64,000 nt of DNA from Bog-532 sp963830385 (GCA_963830385.1 CAWHMD010000002.1:744001-808000); one strand, 5' to 3'; positions 41,791 to 50,063 are shown, numbered from the stretch's first letter. Numbers and translations: made by a program. The notes: generated by a model from the letters alone, not told the origin.

Positions 41791-43288
41791 GCAGGCTGGC
41801 CTGGGCAGCGGCCAGCCGGGCCAGGCAGCGGTCGCGGCCCAGCAGGGCCATGGAGCCGGGCAGTGGCGGTCCGTCCCGGCGGCCGGTGACGGCTACCTCG
41901 ACCGGCGCGAACGCGGTCTCGGGGGCGAGGCCGAGGCCGTCCACCAGCGCGCCACGCAGCGCCTCCTCAACCGCAGGCCCGGTCCAGTCGGTGACGGCCG
42001 CCAGGGCTTCGGCCGCCGTCTTGAGCGGGGTGGCGGCGTCGGCGGTGAGCACGGCGGCCGCGTCCTGCTGGTGCACGTGGAACCCGGAGTCGGGCACCAG
42101 CAGGAACGCCAGCAGCGCCGGGGCCTCGGTCAGCCGGGTGATCCGGTCCTGGATGAGCGGGGCGCCGTCGCGGATGAACCACATCTGGTCGCTGCTGAGC
42201 GGTTCGGTGACCAGCCCGGCCTGGGCCAGGAAGGGCACGATGCGGCGGGCGAAGTCGGCCGCGGTCAGGGCGCCGATCTTGGCCCCGTTGATCGCCTCCA
42301 GCTTGCCCTGGTCGAACCGGGCGGCGCTGGTGCTGACCCGGGCCAGGTCGAACCCGCTCACCAGGTCATCGAGGGTGAAATCGTCCCGGCCATCCTCCGG
42401 CGTCCAGCCCAGCAGGGTCAGGTAGTTGTCCAGTGCCTCGGGCACGAACCCTTCCCGGCGGTACCAGTCGATCGCGGTCACCGCGCCCCGGCGGGACAGC
42501 GGCTTGCCGTCCTGGCCGAGCAGGCGGGACACGTGCGCGAAGGCCGGGAGCTGGTCCTCCGGCAGCCCCATGGCCCGGTACACGGCGAGCTGCCGCGGGG
42601 CGGCGGCCAGCTGGTCCTCGGCCGGGATGACGTGGGTGATCCGCATCATCACGTCGTCGACGGCGGAGGTCAGGGCGTGCAGGGGGCGGCCGTCGGCGTG
42701 CATCAGCACGAAATCGGGGACGTCCTGGTGGTCGACCGTGATCTCGCCGCGGAGCAGGTCGGTGTAGGTGGTGGAGCCGTCCGGCATCAGGAACCGGAGC
42801 ACCGGCCGGCGGCCCTCGGCCAGGTAGGCCTGCACCTGGTCCGGGGGCAGCGTGCGGCAGTACCGGTCGTAGTCGCCGGTGCCGGGGGCCGTCTCCCGGC
42901 GGGCGGCCAGCTCCTCGGGGCTGCAGTAGCACCAGTAGGCGTACCCGGTGTCCAGGAACCGCTGGGCCCACTGGTGGTACAGGCCGATCCGCTCGCTCTG
43001 CCGGTAGGGGCCGTACTGACCGCCCTGGTCGGGGCCCTCGTCCCAGTTCAGGCCCAGCCAGTGCAGGGTCTCGGCGGTCGCGGCGACGTCCTCGGCGTCC
43101 TCTGGCTCGTCCCCCGGGCCGTCGACGTCGTCGATCGACAGCACGAAGGCACCGCCCGTGTGCCGGGCGAACGCCCAGCCGTACAGGGCGGTGCGCACCT
43201 CGTCGACGTGCAGGTGGCCACCGGGCGACGGTGCGAACCGGACCCGGATTGACGCTGCGAACTGACCCCCGGACCAGGGATCAGTCAC
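41783..43288 (-). CDS. gltX: Glutamyl-tRNA synthetase (divergent signature motifs)
   Basis: GltX charges tRNA-Glu (and tRNA-Gln when an amidotransferase is used). The 501-residue class I enzyme keeps the overall plan: PSPGGHLHVDEVRTAL (HIGH-like HLHV, residues 25-28), DEGPDQGGQYGPYRQSERIGLY, YCYCSPEEL-type Cys segment, VDDVMMRITHVIPAEDQL and a KMSKS-like GKPLSRR near residue 255. Compared with typical actinobacterial GltX, IEDTD is IDDVD, TGNPHVG is GGHLHVD and KLSKR is KPLSRR, so it is more diverged than its neighbours. It overlaps the FAH gene by 8 bp. Position next to tRNA-Gln/tRNA-Glu supports the assignment. Confidence 0.9.
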   Translation of the reverse strand: MTDPWSGGQFAASIRVRFAPSPGGHLHVDEVRTALYGWAFARHTGGAFVLSIDDVDGPGDEPEDAEDVAATAETLHWLGLNWDEGPDQGGQYGPYRQSERIGLYHQWAQRFLDTGYAYWCYCSPEELAARRETAPGTGDYDRYCRTLPPDQVQAYLAEGRRPVLRFLMPDGSTTYTDLLRGEITVDHQDVPDFVLMHADGRPLHALTSAVDDVMMRITHVIPAEDQLAAAPRQLAVYRAMGLPEDQLPAFAHVSRLLGQDGKPLSRRGAVTAIDWYRREGFVPEALDNYLTLLGWTPEDGRDDFTLDDLVSGFDLARVSTSAARFDQGKLEAINGAKIGALTAADFARRIVPFLAQAGLVTEPLSSDQMWFIRDGAPLIQDRITRLTEAPALLAFLLVPDSGFHVHQQDAAAVLTADAATPLKTAAEALAAVTDWTGPAVEEALRGALVDGLGLAPETAFAPVEVAVTGRRDGPPLPGSMALLGRDRCLARLAAAQASLPS

Positions 43289-44135
43289 GGATGATCACCC
43301 GGTTGCGCAGCGTCCCGATGGATTCGATCGTCACCGACACCTCGTCACCGTGCTGTAGCGGGCCGACCCCGGCCGGGGTGCCGGTCAGGATCACGTCGCC
43401 CGGCAGCAGCGTCATGACCTGGCTGACGAACGCGATCAGGGTGGGCACGTCGTGCACCATCTCCGAGGTGCGGGCGTGCTGCTTGACCTCGCCGTTCACC
43501 GAGGTGGTGAGGGCCAGGTCGGTCGGGTCGGCCTGAGTCTCGATCCAGGGGCCGATCGGGCAGAAGGTGTCGAAGCCCTTGGCCCGGGTCCATTGGCCGT
43601 CCCGGGACTGCAGGTCCCGCGCGGTCACGTCGTTGGCGCAGGTGTAGCCGAAGATCACGTCCTGGGCGCGGTCCATCGGGACCTCGCGGCAGAGACGGCC
43701 GATGATGACGGCCAGCTCGCCCTCGTAGTCGACCCGCTCGGTCAGCTTGATCGGGTAGGCGATCGCGTCGCCCTGGCCCACGACCGAGGTCGACGGCTTG
43801 AGGAACAGCACCGGCTCGGTGGGCGTCTCGTCGCCCATCTCCTGGGCGTGCTCGGCGTAGTTCTTGCCCACCGCCACCACCTTGCTCGGCAGCACCGGGG
43901 CCAGCAGCCGGACGTCCGCGAGCGGGAACCGGCGGCCGGTGAACTGCACGCCCGCCGGATCGGTCCCGAACGGGTGCCCGCGCAGCTCGGCGATGACCAG
44001 CGGCCGGTCCGTACCCCCGGACGCGCCCGGCGTCCCGGGGGAATCGAGCCCGGCGGCCGGGATCGGTGTGCCCTGGTCCTCTTCGACCACGCCATAGGCG
44101 ACATCGCCCCCCATGGCGAACCTTGCGATACGCAC
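43281..44135 (-). CDS. Fumarylacetoacetate hydrolase-family protein
   Basis: A 284-residue FAH-family enzyme; members hydrolyse C-C bonds or decarboxylate/isomerise 2-oxo acids using Mg2+. The family core is clear: VAVGKNYAEHAQEMG, metal-binding acidic residues in YEGELAVIIG, TCANDVTARDLQSRDGQW and TLLPGDVILTGTPAGVG. The substrate cannot be told from sequence. It precedes gltX with an 8-bp overlap, an arrangement kept in other actinomycetes. Confidence 0.92.
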   Translation of the reverse strand: MRIARFAMGGDVAYGVVEEDQGTPIPAAGLDSPGTPGASGGTDRPLVIAELRGHPFGTDPAGVQFTGRRFPLADVRLLAPVLPSKVVAVGKNYAEHAQEMGDETPTEPVLFLKPSTSVVGQGDAIAYPIKLTERVDYEGELAVIIGRLCREVPMDRAQDVIFGYTCANDVTARDLQSRDGQWTRAKGFDTFCPIGPWIETQADPTDLALTTSVNGEVKQHARTSEMVHDVPTLIAFVSQVMTLLPGDVILTGTPAGVGPLQHGDEVSVTIESIGTLRNRVIIRD

Positions 44136-44173
44136 GGCTCTCCTTCGTCCTCCAGCAGACGGCCAGGCGAAGC

Positions 44174-44219
44174 GCCGGCCTCAGCGGCTCCAGCCCTAGA
44201 GCCTACTGAGGCCGCCGGC
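44174..44219 (-). terminator. Terminator of the DUF2630 gene
   Basis: GCCGGCCTCAG pairs with CTGAGGCC-GCCGGC (one bulge) and an inner CGGCTC/GAGCC pair extends it. It starts 3 bp past the DUF2630 stop codon on the minus strand. Confidence 0.65.
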
Positions 44220-44221
44220 TA

Positions 44222-44467
44222 CTACTGCTGGTAATTTTCGACCTCGGGCACCGGACGGTTGTCGGCCACGCCCGGGTCCTCGCCGAACTCGCGGCGGGCC
44301 CGGCGCCGCCGGAGCAGGTCCCAGGCCTGGTCAAGAGCCTCTTCGACGCTCCTGAGCTGCGCGTGCTCCTCGGTGGTGGTCAGCTGTCCGGCCGCCAGCT
44401 TGCCGCGGAGCTCATGCTCGGTCGCGACGAGCTCATCGATGCGGGAGAGGATCTCCTTGTCGTCCAT
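44222..44467 (-). CDS. DUF2630 family protein
   Basis: An 81-residue helical protein, MDDKEILSRIDELVATEHELRGK..., ending in the conserved RRRRARREFGEDPGVADNRP region followed by VPEVENYQQ. DUF2630 is common in actinobacteria and of unknown function. It lies 60 bp downstream of cimA and is followed by a terminator. Confidence 0.9.
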   Translation of the reverse strand: MDDKEILSRIDELVATEHELRGKLAAGQLTTTEEHAQLRSVEEALDQAWDLLRRRRARREFGEDPGVADNRPVPEVENYQQ

Positions 44468-44527
44468 GTCACCACCGTAAGGTTTCCAGCCGCGTGGTGT
44501 GCGCCCGGGGCCGATCTCGGACGGGTC

Positions 44528-46126
44528 TCAGGCGGGCTGGTGACCGGAGCGGAGCAGGCAGTAGGTGACCGCTTCCTCCAGCGCCTGCCAGGAGGCGGCG
44601 ATGATGTTTTCGTCCACGCCGACCGTGTTCCAGGACCGTCCGGTGCCGTCGCCGGACTCGATCAGCACCCGGGTCACCGCGCCGGTGCCGTGGGTGCCTT
44701 CCAGGATGCGGACCTTGTAGTCGGCCAGCTCCAGGCTGGCCAGCTCCGGGTAGGTTCGCTCGAGCGCGATCCGCAGCGCCTTGTCCAGCGCGTTGACCGG
44801 GCCGTTGCCCTCGCCGGTGGCCACCACCCGCTCGCCCTTGGCGGTCAGCTTGACGGTGGCCTCGCTGACCAGCTCGCCGTCCTTGCGGCGCTCGATGATG
44901 ACGCGCCAGGACTCGACCTCGAAGTGCCGGTCCCGCGCCTCGCCGTCGGGATCCAGCTGGCCGCGCAGCAGCAGCTCGAACGAGGCGTCGGCCGCCTCGA
45001 AGGTGTAACCGCGGGCCTCCAGCTCCTTGACCCGGTCCACTACCCGGCCGAGAGCCGCCTTGTCACCGGACAGGTCATAGCCGAGTTCCTTGCCCTTGAG
45101 CTCGACCGAGGCGCGGCCCGCCATGTCCGAGACCAGCATGCGCATGTCGTTGCCGACCAGGGCGGGGTCGATGTGCTGGTACAGCATCGGGTCGACCTTG
45201 ACCGCCGACGCGTGCAGGCCGGCCTTGTGCGCGAACGCCGACACCCCCACGTAGGGCTGGTGGCCGTTCGGGGTCACGTTGGTGACCTCGCTGATCGAGT
45301 GAGCGATCCGGGTCAGCTCGCTCAGGCAGCCGTCCGGCAGCACCGGGCGGCCCTTCTTCAGCTGCAGCCCGGCGACCACGCTGAACAGGTTGGCGTTGCC
45401 GGCCCGCTCGCCGTAGCCGTTGGCCGTGCCCTGCACGTGGGTGACGCCCGCGTCCACCGCGACCAGCGTGTTGGCCACCGCGCAGGCGGTGTCGTCATGG
45501 CAGTGGATGCCGAGCCGGGCGCCGGTCGCCCCGGCCACCGCGGTGACCACGTCGCCCAGCTCGTTCGGCATCATGCCGCCGTTGGTGTCGCACAGCGCGA
45601 CCACCTCGGCCCCGGCCTCGACCGCGGTCCGCACCACCTCGAGGGCGTAGGCCCGGTCGGACCGGTACCCGTCGAAGAAGTGCTCCGCGTCGAGGAACAC
45701 CCGCTGGCCGTTGGCCCGCAGGTGCGCCACCGTGTCCCGCACCATCGCGAGGTTTTCCTCGAGCGTGGTGCGAAGGGCCAGCCGGACGTGCCGGTCGTGA
45801 CTCTTGGCTACCAAGGTCACGACCGGCGCGCCCGACTCGCGCAGCGCGGCGACCTGAGGGTCATCGGCCGCCCGGACGCCGGGCCGGCGGGTCGCGCCGA
45901 ACGCGGCGAGCTGCGCGTGCTTGAGCTCCAGCTCGCGCTGGGCGCGGCGGAAGAATTCGGTGTCCTTGGGGATGGCGCCGGGCCAGCCGCCCTCGATGTA
46001 GCCGACCCCCAGGCCGTCCAGGTGGGACGCGATCACGAGCTTGTCGGCGACGGTCAGGTTCAGCCCCTCCTGCTGGGCGCCGTCGCGCAGGGTCGTGTCG
46101 TAGACGTGGAAGCTGTCGTCAACCAT
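44528..46126 (-). CDS. cimA: Citramalate synthase
   Basis: CimA condenses pyruvate and acetyl-CoA to citramalate, the threonine-independent entry to isoleucine. The 532-residue protein has the DRE-TIM barrel start YDTTLRDGAQQEGLNLTVADK, the metal-binding HCHDDTACAVANT and, from about residue 395, the LeuA-type regulatory domain (to the end, VGVDENIIAASWQALEEAV). The start at 46126 gives the family N-terminus; a TGATG overlap with a ten-codon upstream ORF (46126-46158) is noted. An Ile-rich leader peptide and terminator precede it, matching control by isoleucine supply. Confidence 0.93.
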   Translation of the reverse strand: MVDDSFHVYDTTLRDGAQQEGLNLTVADKLVIASHLDGLGVGYIEGGWPGAIPKDTEFFRRAQRELELKHAQLAAFGATRRPGVRAADDPQVAALRESGAPVVTLVAKSHDRHVRLALRTTLEENLAMVRDTVAHLRANGQRVFLDAEHFFDGYRSDRAYALEVVRTAVEAGAEVVALCDTNGGMMPNELGDVVTAVAGATGARLGIHCHDDTACAVANTLVAVDAGVTHVQGTANGYGERAGNANLFSVVAGLQLKKGRPVLPDGCLSELTRIAHSISEVTNVTPNGHQPYVGVSAFAHKAGLHASAVKVDPMLYQHIDPALVGNDMRMLVSDMAGRASVELKGKELGYDLSGDKAALGRVVDRVKELEARGYTFEAADASFELLLRGQLDPDGEARDRHFEVESWRVIIERRKDGELVSEATVKLTAKGERVVATGEGNGPVNALDKALRIALERTYPELASLELADYKVRILEGTHGTGAVTRVLIESGDGTGRSWNTVGVDENIIAASWQALEEAVTYCLLRSGHQPA

Positions 46127-46158
46127 CAGAGCCGGGTCCGTTCCTCGAGGTCTGCCAT
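46126..46158 (-). other. Ten-codon upstream ORF overlapping the cimA start
   Basis: ATG GCA GAC CTC... encodes MADLEERTRL and its TGA overlaps the cimA ATG as TGATG. There is no clear ribosome site of its own, so it may be chance, but the geometry would allow reinitiation onto cimA. Confidence 0.35.
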
Positions 46159-46181
46159 CCAAAGGGGCCACACAAAGCAAA

Positions 46182-46292
46182 AGACCCCTCGCGGCATGCG
46201 AGAGGTCTGCGCGTCGGTGGCGACTTGCTTCAGCTACCGACGCGCCTGCCGATAATGATGCGGCCGGACGTCATGTGGGCAGTGTGCCACAT
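46182..46292 (-). promoter_or_regulatory. Attenuator of cimA with Ile-rich leader peptide
   Basis: A short ORF at 46230-46274 encodes MTSGRIIIGRRVGS (in-frame ATG at 46292 gives a 20-residue form starting MWHTAH). Three consecutive Ile codons (ATC ATT ATC) precede a perfect 10-bp hairpin (46209-46218 with 46236-46245) that overlaps the leader's last codons, and directly after it a terminator stem (46182-46192 with 46198-46208, one G-U pair) followed by TTTTGCTTT. This is the layout of ribosome-mediated attenuation. It lies 60-170 bp upstream of cimA. Confidence 0.82.
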
Positions 46293-46351
46293 GACGCCGG
46301 TCGCGGTCACGTTCGTCTCGGATGCTGAGACCGGCTCCGCTGAGGGCCAGC

Positions 46352-47482
46352 TCAGCAGACCTTGTGGATCCAGCCGTACGGGTCCGGGCGCTGGCCGTAC
46401 TGCAGCCCGAGCAGCTCCTCGCGCAGGCGCAGGGTCACCGGGCCGGGGTTGCCGTCGCCGACCAGGTACTCCCCCTGGGGGCCCTTGACCTTGCCGACCG
46501 GGGTGATGACGGCGGCCGTGCCGCAGGCGAACACCTCCGTCAGCTCGCCGGAGGCGCTGTCGGCCTGCCACTGGTCGGTGGAGATCCGCCCCTCCACCGC
46601 CTGGATGCCGAGGTCGGGGGCGAGCTGCAGCAGCGAGTCGCGGGTGATGCCGGGCAGCAGGGTGCCGGTCAGTGACGGGGTCATGATCCGGGCGGTCTCA
46701 CCCCGGCCGTAGACGAAGAACAGGTTCATCCCGCCCATCTCCTCGACCCAGCGGTGCTCGGCCGAGTCGAGCCAGACGACCTGGTCGCAGCCGTTCTCGA
46801 CGGCCTCGCGCTGAGCCAGGAAGGCGGCCGCGTAGTTGCCGCCGCACTTGACCTCGCCGGTGCCGCCGGGCGCGGCCCGGGTGTAGTCGTCGCACAGCCA
46901 GACCGTCACCGGCTTGACCCCGCCGGAGAAATAGGCCCCGGCCGGCGAGGCGATGACCGAGAACAGGTAGCTGGAGGACGGGTGGTTCACGCCCAGCCCG
47001 GCCTGCGTGGCGATCATGAACGGCCGGATGTAGAGGCTCTTCTCTTCCTCCTCTGGCACCCAGTCACGGTCCTGGCCGACCAGCAGCTCCAGTGCCTGCA
47101 GGAACGTGGCTTCCGGCAGCTCAGGCATGGCCATCCGGCGGGCCGAGCTGTTCAACCGGGCGGCGTTGGCCTGCGGGCGGAACATCACGATCGAGCCGCC
47201 GCCCTGCCGGTAGGCCTTCAGGCCTTCAAAAAACTCCTGCGAATAATGGAACACGGCGGTGGCCGGGTCGAGGGTGAAGGGGCCGTAAGGCTCCAGCCGC
47301 CCGTCGTGCCAGCCATCGCTGTCGGTCCACCGCAAGGTGATCATGTGATCGGTGAACCGGGTGCCGAACGCCGGGCTGGCCAGCAGCTGTTCGCGGTCGG
47401 CGGCCGGGACCGGGCTACCGGACGGCCGGACGTCGAACGAGATCTCGGTCTGCCCGGTGTTGATCTGCTGAGGCGCAGTCAT
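46352..47482 (-). CDS. ilvE: Branched-chain amino-acid aminotransferase
   Basis: IlvE makes leucine, isoleucine and valine from their keto acids with glutamate. The 376-residue fold-type IV PLP enzyme has HYSQEFFEGLKAYRQGGGS, MFRPQANAARLNSSARRM, the cofactor-lysine region GEVKCGGNYAAAFLAQ and EEMGGMNLFFV. The ATG at 47482 has AGGAGG upstream. That ribosome site can be hidden in a stem with upstream RNA and overlaps the stop codon of a leader ORF. Confidence 0.96.
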   Translation of the reverse strand: MTAPQQINTGQTEISFDVRPSGSPVPAADREQLLASPAFGTRFTDHMITLRWTDSDGWHDGRLEPYGPFTLDPATAVFHYSQEFFEGLKAYRQGGGSIVMFRPQANAARLNSSARRMAMPELPEATFLQALELLVGQDRDWVPEEEEKSLYIRPFMIATQAGLGVNHPSSSYLFSVIASPAGAYFSGGVKPVTVWLCDDYTRAAPGGTGEVKCGGNYAAAFLAQREAVENGCDQVVWLDSAEHRWVEEMGGMNLFFVYGRGETARIMTPSLTGTLLPGITRDSLLQLAPDLGIQAVEGRISTDQWQADSASGELTEVFACGTAAVITPVGKVKGPQGEYLVGDGNPGPVTLRLREELLGLQYGQRPDPYGWIHKVC

Positions 47483-47489
47483 CGCAGAA

Positions 47490-47558
47490 AATCCTCCTAA
47501 CCACCGGTAACCCGGCGGAGCACGATAAACATTACGCCGGGATGTGCCGAGGAGGATT
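47490..47558 (-). promoter_or_regulatory. ilvE leader: SD-sequestering stem around an Ile-Val-Leu micro-ORF
   Basis: AATCCTCCT (mRNA sense, 47558-47550) is the exact complement of AGGAGGATT (47498-47490), the ilvE ribosome site. Between the arms is an 11-codon ORF at 47532-47497, MFIVLRRVTGG, whose TAG stop lies in the ribosome-site arm. The ORF lacks a clear ribosome site of its own. This could give translation-level control of ilvE by branched-chain amino-acid supply. Confidence 0.6.
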
Positions 47559-47616
47559 CCTGCAGGCGGTCCCGGACGTCCAATGGGTGAACTTGGACGC
47601 GGACGGCCCGGGATGG

Positions 47617-47645
47617 CGCGCCGCCCGCTCCGGCCGGGCGGCGCG
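47617..47645 (-). terminator. leuB terminator
   Basis: A perfect 11-bp GC stem (47617-47627 with 47635-47645) and 7-nt loop lie 12 bp past the leuB stop codon on the minus strand. It would separate leuB from ilvE. Confidence 0.75.
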
Positions 47646-47656
47646 TCAGCACCGCC

Positions 47657-48709
47657 CTAGCCGGTTACTCGCTGGGCGATGTCGTCGCCGATTTCCGGCG
47701 TACTGCGGCGGGCCCACTCGCTCTGCCGCTCGACCAGGTCGTCCGCGACGGCCTGCTCGATCTTGGCCCCCTCAGCGGTCAGCCCCAGGTGGTCACAGAG
47801 CATCGCCGCGGACAGGATCGCCGCGGTCGGGTCGGCCTTCTGCTTGCCCGCGATGTCGGGCGCGCTGCCGTGCACCGGCTCGAACATGCTGGGCGCGGCG
47901 CCCTCGGGGTTGATGTTGCCGCTGGCGGCCAGGCCGATGCCGCCGGCCACGGCCGCCCCCAGGTCGGTCAGGATGTCGCCGAACAGGTTGTCGGTCACCA
48001 CCACGTCGAAGCGTTCCGGCTGAGAGACGAAGAACATCGAGGCCGCGTCCACGTGGCAGTAGTCCACCGACACGTCGGCGAACTCCTTGGCCAGCCGGTC
48101 CACGGTCCGCTGCCACAGGTCGCCCGCGTAGGTCAGCACGTTGGTCTTGTGCACCAGGGTCAGCTTCTGGCGGGGCCGGGCGGCGGCGCGGCTGAACGCG
48201 TACCGGGCCACCCGCTCGACGCCGAACGCGGTGTTGAGGCTCTCCTGGGTGGCGATCTCGCCCGGCGTGTCCTTGCGCATCACCCCGCCGGCTCCGGCGT
48301 ACGGGCCCTCGGTGCCCTCGCGCACCACGACCATGTCGAGCTGGTCCGGGCCGACGTTGGCGAGCGGGGTGGCGACCCCGGGGTACAGCCGGACCGGGCG
48401 CAGGTTCACGTACTGGTCGAGCTCGAAGCGCAGCCGCAGCAGCAGCCCGCGCTCCAGCACCCCGCTGGGCACGCTGGGGTCGCCGACCGCGCCGAGCAGG
48501 ATCGCGTCGTGCCCACGGATCTCCTCCAGCACCGCGTCCGGCAGCGTCTCGCTGGTCCGGTGCCAGCGGCGGGCGCCCAGGTCGTAGTCGGTCTCGTCGA
48601 TCGTCACGTCCGGGGCGGCGGCCCGCAGGACCTTGAGCGCCTCGGCGGTGACCTCGGGACCGATGCCGTCGCCGCCGATGACGGCGAGCCTGATGGTGCG
48701 AGAAGACAT
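47657..48709 (-). CDS. leuB: 3-isopropylmalate dehydrogenase
   Basis: LeuB oxidises 3-isopropylmalate with NAD+ in leucine synthesis. The 350-residue protein starts MSSRTIRLAVIGGDGIGPEVTAEAL and has the substrate loop ILLGAVGDPSVPSGVLERGLLLRLRFELDQ, VVREGTEGPYAGAGG, and the metal/NAD site VVTDNLFGDILTDLGAAVAGGIGLAASGNINP. The start at 48709 gives the conserved opening; the nearest upstream in-frame start lies 66 bp earlier in non-conserved sequence. A 30-bp tandem repeat array fills much of the gap back to ilvC. Confidence 0.97.
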   Translation of the reverse strand: MSSRTIRLAVIGGDGIGPEVTAEALKVLRAAAPDVTIDETDYDLGARRWHRTSETLPDAVLEEIRGHDAILLGAVGDPSVPSGVLERGLLLRLRFELDQYVNLRPVRLYPGVATPLANVGPDQLDMVVVREGTEGPYAGAGGVMRKDTPGEIATQESLNTAFGVERVARYAFSRAAARPRQKLTLVHKTNVLTYAGDLWQRTVDRLAKEFADVSVDYCHVDAASMFFVSQPERFDVVVTDNLFGDILTDLGAAVAGGIGLAASGNINPEGAAPSMFEPVHGSAPDIAGKQKADPTAAILSAAMLCDHLGLTAEGAKIEQAVADDLVERQSEWARRSTPEIGDDIAQRVTG

Positions 48710-48803
48710 TAGAACAACCTCAGTGGTGATCGGGCCTGGTGTGGCGGCCCTGACATGCGGGGCTGGTGGGGTCAACGGGACTGGTGGGGCATGTGGGGCT
48801 GGA

Positions 48804-48961
48804 GCGGACGGTGAGGTGATGTGGCCGCGCCGGCGGACGGTGAGGTGATGTGGCTTACGCCGGCGGACGGCGAGGTGATGTGGCTTACGCCGGCGGACGG
48901 CGAGGTGATGTGGCTTACGCCGGCGGACGGCGAGGTGATGTGCCCGCGCCGGCGGACGGCT
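48804..48961. repeat. 30-bp tandem repeat array between ilvC and leuB
   Basis: About five copies of a 29-30 bp unit (core GCGGACGGCGAGGTGATGTG, then GCTTACGCCG). The two end units carry CCGCGCC in place of GCTTACGCC. The array is in the leuB leader on the transcribed strand and has variable-number-repeat character. There are no unique spacers, so it is not a CRISPR array. Confidence 0.92.
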
Positions 48962-48988
48962 CGGTGGCCGTCCCGCCGGCGCGGCTGG

Positions 48989-49990
48989 TCAGTCTTCCTC
49001 GTCGCCGATCCAGCTCATCAGCGGCCGGAGCTTGGCACCGACCTGCTCGATCTGCTCGTTGTGCTCGGCCTCGCGGCGCTTGAGGAAGTTCGGCGAACCG
49101 GCGTCGAACTCCTCCACCAGCTCACGGGCGAACTGGCCGTCCTGGATCTCGCCCAGGATCTTGCGCATCTCCTCGCGGGTCTGCTCGTTGATGATGCGCG
49201 GGCCGCGGGTGTAGCCGCCGAACTCGGCGGTGTCCGAGCACGACCAGTACATCTTGGAGATGCCGCCCTCGTACATGAGGTCGACGATCAGCTTCATCTC
49301 GTGCAGGCACTCGAAGTAGGCGACCTCGGGCTGGTAACCCGCCTCGACGAGGGTGCCGAAGCCGGCCTTGATCAGCTCGGAGACGCCACCGCAGAGCACC
49401 GCCTGCTCGCCGAACAGGTCGGTCTCGGTCTCCTCGGTGAACGTGGTCTTCAGCGCGCCCGCACGGGTGCCGCCGATGCCCTTGGCGTAGGCCAGGGTCA
49501 GCGGCCAGGCGTTGCCGGTCGCGTCCCGTTCCACCGCGACCAGCACCGGCACACCGCGGCCGGCGCTGAACTGGCGGCGGACCAGGTGGCCGGGGCCCTT
49601 CGGGGCGACCATGCACACGTCCACCCCCGCGGGCGGCTGGATCATGCCGTAGCGGATGTTCAGCCCGTGCGCGAAGAACAGCGCGTCGCCGTCGGCCAGG
49701 TTCGGCGCGATGGCCTCCTGGTACAGGTGACGCTGAACGGTGTCGGGGACCGACACCATGATCAGGTCGGCCTGCTCACACGCCTCGGCCGGAGTGAGGA
49801 CCGGGAGGCCGTCCTCTTCCGCCTTGGCCCGGCTCTTCGACCCCTCCGGCAGGCCGACCCGCACGTCCACCCCGGAGTCCCGGAGGGAGAGCGCGTGCGC
49901 GTGCCCCTGGCTGCCGTATCCGAGCACGGCGACGTGCCGGCCCTGGATCGCCCCGAGGTTGGCGTCGTCGTCGTAGAAAATCTCTGCCAC
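48989..49990 (-). CDS. ilvC: Ketol-acid reductoisomerase (NADP+), class I
   Basis: IlvC rearranges and reduces acetolactate or acetohydroxybutyrate in valine and isoleucine synthesis. The 333-residue class I enzyme starts MAEIFYDDDANLGAIQGRHV with the NADP Rossmann motif GYGSQGHAHALSLRDSG and has the Mg2+ site in ETETDLFGEQAVLCGG and VAYFECLHEMKLIVDL. The GTG at 49990 gives the conserved N-terminus. It follows ilvN by 73 bp. Confidence 0.97.
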   Translation of the reverse strand: MAEIFYDDDANLGAIQGRHVAVLGYGSQGHAHALSLRDSGVDVRVGLPEGSKSRAKAEEDGLPVLTPAEACEQADLIMVSVPDTVQRHLYQEAIAPNLADGDALFFAHGLNIRYGMIQPPAGVDVCMVAPKGPGHLVRRQFSAGRGVPVLVAVERDATGNAWPLTLAYAKGIGGTRAGALKTTFTEETETDLFGEQAVLCGGVSELIKAGFGTLVEAGYQPEVAYFECLHEMKLIVDLMYEGGISKMYWSCSDTAEFGGYTRGPRIINEQTREEMRKILGEIQDGQFARELVEEFDAGSPNFLKRREAEHNEQIEQVGAKLRPLMSWIGDEED

Positions 49991-50063
49991 TGCCTGGCCT
50001 TTCTGTTTTTTCCTGGAAATAAAAGGGCGTAACCGGACTGCGGTACCGGGCGGGCCGGTGCCG

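Noticed and set aside
48710..48803. Leader peptide for leuB
   Set aside because: Short frames exist upstream of leuB, but none has a run of Leu codons followed by a terminator hairpin.
48804..48961. CRISPR-like repeat array
   Set aside because: The units are back to back with no unique spacers, and no cas genes are present.
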